From assembly GCF_954871325.1 (NCBI RefSeq), contig NC_088778.1, positions 15,279,666 to 15,343,665 of the forward strand: a DNA stretch of 64,000 nucleotides, given 5' to 3'. Origin of the DNA: Gordionus sp. m RMFG-2023 (lineage: Eukaryota > Nematomorpha > Gordioida > Chordodea > Parachordodidae). The notes under the pieces were generated by a model. That model was not told the DNA's origin. It saw only the letters and a program-made list of their open reading frames with translations, and did no database searches. The translations under genes and the position numbers were made by a program. Each line of letters opens with the position of its first letter. The stretch's first letter is position 1. Below are positions 59,101 to 64,000 of this stretch, one piece after another.

Positions 59101-59237
59101 TTAATGCTTATTTTAATTTTATTTTTCATAAATTTTTATTTTTTGATAAAATTTTTAATAAATTTATAGTCTGATAAATCAACTGATTCGGATTCCTCTT
59201 TAGAAATATATTCTGATGTAATCGAGGATAACATAAT

Positions 59238-59420
59238 TGAATTTTCCTTTTTTGTTTGACACTTTTCCTTTTTTGATTGAACCTTTTCCTTTTTGTTTGA
59301 CACTTTTCCTTTTTTGATCGAACTTTTTCCTTTCTTTTTGGGAATTTTCCTTTTTTGATTGCCACTTTTCCTTTTATGATTGAAACTTTTCCTTTTTTGG
59401 TTGGGACTTTTCCTTTTTTG
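59238..59420 (-). repeat. Minisatellite of CTTTTCCTTTTTTG-type units
   Basis: About eight imperfect units of 21-30 bp with the core TTTTCCTTTTTTGATTG. On the minus strand the repeat happens to be open and would encode K/G/K/V-rich repeats. This is best read as a low-complexity array rather than a gene. Confidence 0.7.
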
Positions 59421-59470
59421 AATGGGAAACCCGGTATTACGAAAATAAGAATATTCAACATATATATAAA

Positions 59471-61549
59471 CTAGCTAATAACCCGTCATGAATGACGGGA
59501 CTGGGGGGGGGGGTAATTAGTTAGTTTGTGTATTGTACTATATAACCTTTATTAATCTATTTTATAAAAATATTAAAATTTAGGAGAAAAAGAGGTAAAT
59601 TTGTTAATCATACCTCATAAGATATTTTTAATTTTTGATTCTTATATCAAAGGGAGAAAATTATGATGGGCAAAATGAAGAATATAATAACTAAGAATAC
59701 CAGAGCTCCCATTGGTCATTGCTGTTCGCTCCCCACCGCGTGAAGGTGGGAGATGGGTTTTAGGGGAGCAAAGAGATGTAAAAAAGAATGAATAAAAGAA
59801 GGTAGAAATATCAAAGAAAGAGACAAAGATGTGAAAAATAAATTATAAAATATATAACACATATTTATACCTTAAGACTTGATAGTCATCATTCAACACA
59901 CTCGCATTTGATAACCATATAAAAAACGAAAATAATAAAAAATATATAATATATTAATTTTACCAAAAAGTAGGTAATAGATATATCCAAAACTGAGTAT
60001 GTAGAATAAGCATTACTTTGGTATATCACAGCAAGAAATCCTTAGCCCAAATCAAAATAGATATTTCTAAAACTGAGAATGTAGGATAAGCCTTAATCTG
60101 GTATATCACCGCAAGAAATCCTTAGCCCAAATCAAAATGTCTTGAATTTATCTTCCTTGAATGTCAAAATCCGTATTTATAAAAATTAAATAATACCTTT
60201 GTAAAATAAGATTATTTTGGAGTTCTTTTCTCTATTCCGTGTAATTTATAATATTAATAATTTTACCAAAAAGTAGGTATTAGATATTTCCAAAACTGGG
60301 AATGTAGGATAAGCATTAGTCTGGTATATCACCACAAGAAATCCTTATCCCAAATCAAATTATCTTGAATTTATTTTCCTTTGTCAAATAATTTATAAAA
60401 AATGCTGCCCTTTATTGAAATTATTGATTAAAGAAACAATTTGTAAATTATTCCGTATTTATAAAAATTAAATAGTACCTTTATAAAGTAATATTATTTG
60501 GGGGTTCTTTTCCCTATCCTGTGTTGAGGATGATGAAATGATAAGACCAAGTTCATATTGACTATTTTTGCTATGACTTTGAGAGACTTTTTTAACATAC
60601 TGATTTGTTTATCTAAAAAGTAAAACAATTTGAAAATATACCTCTAGATTCATGGCAAAAGGAAATAAAGTATGGTATATATTCAAGCGTTGTTTGAAAA
60701 AATGTTAACTTAAATATCCTTAATGGAAATAAAGTATGGTATATATTCAAGCGTTGTTTGAAAAAATGTTAACTTTTAAATATCCTTAATGGAAATAAGA
60801 TATAGATATACAGTATATGTTTACTTATACCTGAAGGTAGGTAATATGGATGGTATTATAAAATAGAGGTATACACAATATTCAGTATATATTTTTTTCA
60901 TAAGAAAGCATATCTCCTTGTAAAAACGTGGTAACATAACAATCATAATTGTTGTATTTTTTTAAATATAATTAAAAGAAGGAAAAAAATTAAACCAATG
61001 AGATAAGAGCTTAATAATAAACAAATTTATGTTAATTAATAATATATTTTCATATATAAGAAGTATTGTAATATGAGTGGAAAGAACGTTTGCCCATCGA
61101 AAGTTAAGTCAGTGGTTCGAATCCCGTTGATGTAAAAAAAACATTTTAAAATAACTTTTTAAAAAAAAAAAATTCAAAATTAGAGGTATATAGTCTCCTT
61201 CGATTTATTTAACATTACGATGATAGGAAAGTTGATGTAAAAAATAAAAATTAACATTAAGATGAAAGGAAAGTATTGAAAAATCTTTATCTTAAAATTT
61301 ATATCATATTTATATTCATTTTGAAAATATAAGTTATTCTAACTATAAATGATCATAAATCAAAAGAAGGGAAATTAAAAAAAATAATAATTTAAGATAA
61401 TTTAAAAAAAATTTTTTTTTTAAAATTAACATTAAGGTTATACGAAAACGTTCATTTCTTGATTACGGCGATTATATATGTATAATAGATTCTTGGTTAT
61501 GGCGATTATATATATTAGATTCTTGATTACGGTGATTATATATACTAGA
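59471..61549 (-). mobile_element. Non-autonomous Helitron, copy 2 (inverted relative to copy 1)
   Basis: On the minus strand it starts TCTAGTATATATAATCACCG at 61549, preceded by A. It ends with hairpin CCCGTCA-TTCA-TGACGGG, seven bases and CTAG at 59471, followed by T. That is the full Helitron signature (A|TC...CTAG|T). Body matches 30742-32744: CTTTTAGGGGAGC.. / GCTCCCCTAAAA, CAAATGCGAGTG, TTGCGGTGATATACC repeats and the tRNA-like segment. The 5' end has extra copies of ATATATAATCGCC(G/A)TAA. No Rep/helicase. Confidence 0.8.
61073..61130 (+). ncRNA. tRNA-like segment inside Helitron copy 2
   Basis: GAGTGGAAAGAACGTTTGCC with GGTTCGAATCCC (61113-61124) corresponds to 30922-30990 in copy 1. 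The A-box half is more decayed here. Its presence in both copies means it was part of the Helitron before it spread. Confidence 0.55.
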
Positions 61550-62445
61550 TGAGAGGAAGATTTTCTTCCAGTTCCGGGGACTCGCCTTAAGAACCTCCAT
61601 AAACGCTCAATACGTTGACTATTGGTCCATATATCATTTGGGTCTATAAAATTTCTGCTGTGATTGACCAAGTAATGATCATATCCATTTTCATAGGTTG
61701 TTATAACTTGAAAAAATTTTAATTTTAAGATTTATCAATATTTAATTTACTCCTTCAATTTGCCCGTTATCATAGTTGAATCGGTATGGACGTGCTTACT
61801 AATTATATCTAGAAGGGTCTTTCTATCTCTTTTTCAGCATCAGCAATAAAAAAATTTCCATCATTTCTTGATATCCCACCTACAACCCAAATGGCATTTG
61901 ATTTTAAAATCCTCCCTGTGATATTTTTCCTATTGAAAATATGGGATTCATCTATTTCGATCACATGCCCAGCCTCCTATATTTTCAAAAGAGATGGCCT
62001 GTGTATGACAGCAAATTTTTCTTAATATTACATAACTAAAATAACCTATAGACAAATTTTATAGATATATTTTAATATTTTCCAATAGTACTTTGTGCCA
62101 ACTCTTAAACGAAGACTGTCACTTATAGAAGTCCTGGACAGTAAAGATATAATAGATGAATGAATTTATTTACAGGATGATTAATATTTTCAAATATAAT
62201 GCCTAATTAATTAAATTAATATAATATTAAGCCCTTCCATATAGAATAGCTGCTTGAACATGTTGAGCATCTTACTATATAAGAGCCATTTCATGCTATT
62301 ATAACAACACGTGTGATTAATAAGAAGCTCATGATCTTTTAAAAAAATCATGGTTCTTGTATATGAAATTATGATCTCATAAAATTTATGTAATCCATAA
62401 AAAGGGGAAAAAATATTACTTAAATTTAAAAAAATATTATACATT
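61550..62445 (-). pseudogene. Merlin (IS1016-like) transposase relic
   Basis: Minus-strand pieces in family order: TMIFLKDHELLINHTCCYNS (N-terminal zinc region, about 62360-62300); HVIEIDESHIFNRKNITGRI with IWVVGGISRNDGNFFIADAE (about 61970-61840). A one-base shift follows, then TLLDIISKHVHTDSTM. Last come GYDHYLVNHSRNFIDPND and NSQRIERLWRFLRRVPGT (61690-61570). The acidic triad positions IDES, TDS and IERLW are all recognisable. Stops and frame changes make it dead. Helitron copy 2 abuts its downstream side at 61549. Confidence 0.8.
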
Positions 62446-62850
62446 AAATTAATATTTATTAATTAAAAAATCTTCTACTAATGGCCAAAAAAAATTTTAA
62501 ATGTCAAAAATTACGCGAATTCAAAGAAAAAAAAAATTATATACGCCATTTTTAATGATGTAAAATTAAAGAATTGTGAAAATTTTCACAAAATTTATGT
62601 AATTCTTAAAACTTTTGAGTAATGAAACTTTGAATTATTATTACATCAAAAAATTTCCACCAATAGCCACACGATCGCATATTTAATTTTTTTTTAAAAA
62701 AAAAATTAAAAAAATAATATTAAAATTTTTCTCTAGTTTTAGTGACTAACCAAAATTAATAAATATATAAGAATTCATATAATAATAATATTTTTATAAG
62801 TATTCTATTTATTTAATTTATATTTTATACAAAAAAACTTCAGTGTTTAT

Positions 62851-63086
62851 TTTACAGTGTTGTGATGATTTAATGAAACATATTGACGATTAAATTCAAA
62901 CCCATTCATATAAAATTATAATATTTGCAAAAATAATTAAAATATAGACAAAGCATTATTGAAATTTCTTTTATTATTACTTTTGTTATTTTAATTATCT
63001 TTGCAAATATTATAATTTTATTTGAATGGGTTTGAATTTAATCGTCAATATGTTTCATTGAATCCTCACAACACTACTGTAATGGT
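62851..63086. mobile_element. Palindromic MITE (foldback), arms about 95 bp
   Basis: ACAGTGTTGTGATGATTTAA... at the left and reversed ACAGTAGTGTTGTGAGGATT... at the right stay paired through ATGAAACATATTGACGATTA, AATTCAAACCCATTCA and AAAATTATAATATTTGCAAA. The loop is about 40 bp. The arms are about 95% alike, so it is fairly young. No flanking duplication could be fixed. Confidence 0.75.
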
Positions 63087-63450
63087 TATAAAAAGGTAAA
63101 AATAAAATTATTTATAATAATAAAAAATAATTAATTAACATTACAGTTATATACATAAATCGTAAAACAAGGGACAAATTAAATATTTTTTATATAAATA
63201 AGGGGGGAAAAAATAATATATAAAAAAAGAATGCCATGTGTGTTGAACTAAGAGTAAAAAGGAGAGTTTTGAAGAAACACTTGTAATTTCCTTTTAGGAT
63301 TTCAAATTAGATTTTCTGTGAGGAAAAGGGGCTCGTTTTTAACCCCCGTCCTTATTGAAATTTTTTTACCCAATTAATTAAAAAATTTTAGGGATTGGGG
63401 ACCGGGGTTTCCCAAAACACTAAAAATTAGAGGGATAAAAATAAAAGAAT
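63087..63450. other. No gene seen
   Basis: AT-rich, then a GC-richer patch (63320-63430) with runs of G and C. It may be 3' flank of the retrotransposon fragment that follows. Confidence 0.35.
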
Positions 63451-64000
63451 TTAAAAGGGACCTATATTCATTCCATTTTTGATTTCTTGGATTTCCCAAG
63501 AGGTCAGAGTTTCTATTAGCGGGAAATGAGGTAACACATGACACCTTTTAGACAAATCTTTTGCCGTTAAAGACATGCTATCGGGTCGCTTACCATTCTC
63601 ATTTAGGAGACCTAACAGCTCCAAACTATTAGGAAAACCGACCGAAATCAAAGATTTGTCGATCAACCTATTTAGATTATCATGTCGCAAAAAACGGCCA
63701 CTGACTTTAAGGCAAGAAAAACAATGTCCAGATAGATCAACTTGTTTATTGCAGGCAGCACAGATGTCAACACGGGATAAGACAACCTAGCCTATGGCCA
63801 ATAGCAATTTGAAACTCATAGTTTGTGAGTAACATTTCCTTTTTTCCACTCGAGATGCGTCTAGCCATTCTTGGCCGTTAAGTTATTTCTGCGATTCAAG
63901 TTTTTCAAATGCACATTGAAACATGAGAACTAGAAAGCTCTTTAAATGGCTACGTGCTCGGGTCCTTGGAGAAGTAGAGTAAGTCAAGATTGTTTGACCG
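63451..64000 (-). pseudogene. Fragment of a second R2-like retrotransposon (zinc ribbon and nuclease-like region)
   Basis: Minus strand. MLLTNYEFQIAIGHRLG (about 63835) aligns with LLSNDELRHAIGLRLN of the 48344-50374 protein. CAACNKQVDLSGHCFSC and GRFLRHDNLNRLIDKSLI (63770-63680) align with its zinc ribbon, and LLGLLNENGKRPD (63610) with its GLYNSDGKRPDG. The copy then departs before the WD motif, and frames break upstream. A distinct, older member of the same family, running off the window edge. Confidence 0.75.

Noticed and set aside
59126-59461. 111-codon K/G-rich frame on the minus strand
   Set aside because: It is the chance translation of a CTTTTCCTTTTTTG minisatellite; the repeat, not codon structure, explains its composition.
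30742-61549. The inverted 2-kb copies considered as TIRs of one 31-kb giant transposon
   Set aside because: Each copy has its own Helitron start and hairpin end, and no shared flanking duplication is seen at the outer ends.

Overview
The window is an AT-rich eukaryotic stretch, by eye about a quarter G+C. It is mostly transposable elements, mainly DNA transposons of the hAT superfamily, with only a few host coding segments. Introns that can be placed by reading frame are GT-AG and mostly 39-52 nt. The best host gene is an animal-like THOC7 (THO/TREX mRNA-export complex). hAT, Merlin, Helitron, piggyBac-like, Ty3/gypsy and R2-like elements also point to an animal, perhaps a parasite with compact genes. 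A myxozoan would fit, but the species cannot be settled from this sequence.

Layout. 1-606: the 3' end of a coiled-coil gene. 712-7470: an hAT-type element with an exact 8-bp target duplication. A broken gypsy retrotransposon (1108-6972) sits inside it, and a small MITE (2548-2900) sits inside the gypsy. 7480-10890: small hAT elements. 10891-15510: four phase-matched exons of a second coiled-coil gene with transposon-filled introns (hAT at 12703-14632). 15937-18593: two more hAT-type elements, one carrying a nested MITE. 19601-25225: an hAT element with very long inverted ends built from arrays of palindromic sites. 25234-28950: no clear gene. 28960-30066: an hAT remnant. 30742-32744: a non-autonomous Helitron containing a tRNA-like segment.

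34070-44516 is an old hAT element that received two younger ones. The first (34870-40597) has exact ends, an 8-bp target duplication and a ten-exon transposase gene in which every splice phase agrees, with no disruption; one of its N-terminal exons is tandemly triplicated. The second (41850-44417) is a BED-type hAT with one intron and a single in-frame stop. THOC7 follows at 45046-45990 with eight exons. 46337-51190 is a diverged relative of the 19601 element, with an R2-like retrotransposon (48024-50585) inserted in it.

51444-57110 holds two hAT remnants separated by a TIR element (53034-56544), which itself hosts another hAT (54385-56120). 57374-58559 is a retroposed insert with a 13-bp target duplication and almost no G on the + strand. 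58745-59100 is a piggyBac-like MITE at TTAA. 59471-61549 is the second Helitron copy, inverted relative to the first and lying against a Merlin transposase remnant (61550-62445). The window ends in a fragment of a second R2-like copy (63451-64000).

The host genes do not form an operon or pathway. What ties the window together is repeated insertion of elements into elements, which gives a relative age order. The intact hAT at 34870-40597 and the nearly intact one at 41850-44417 look youngest; the gypsy, the Merlin and the 51444 hAT are old.
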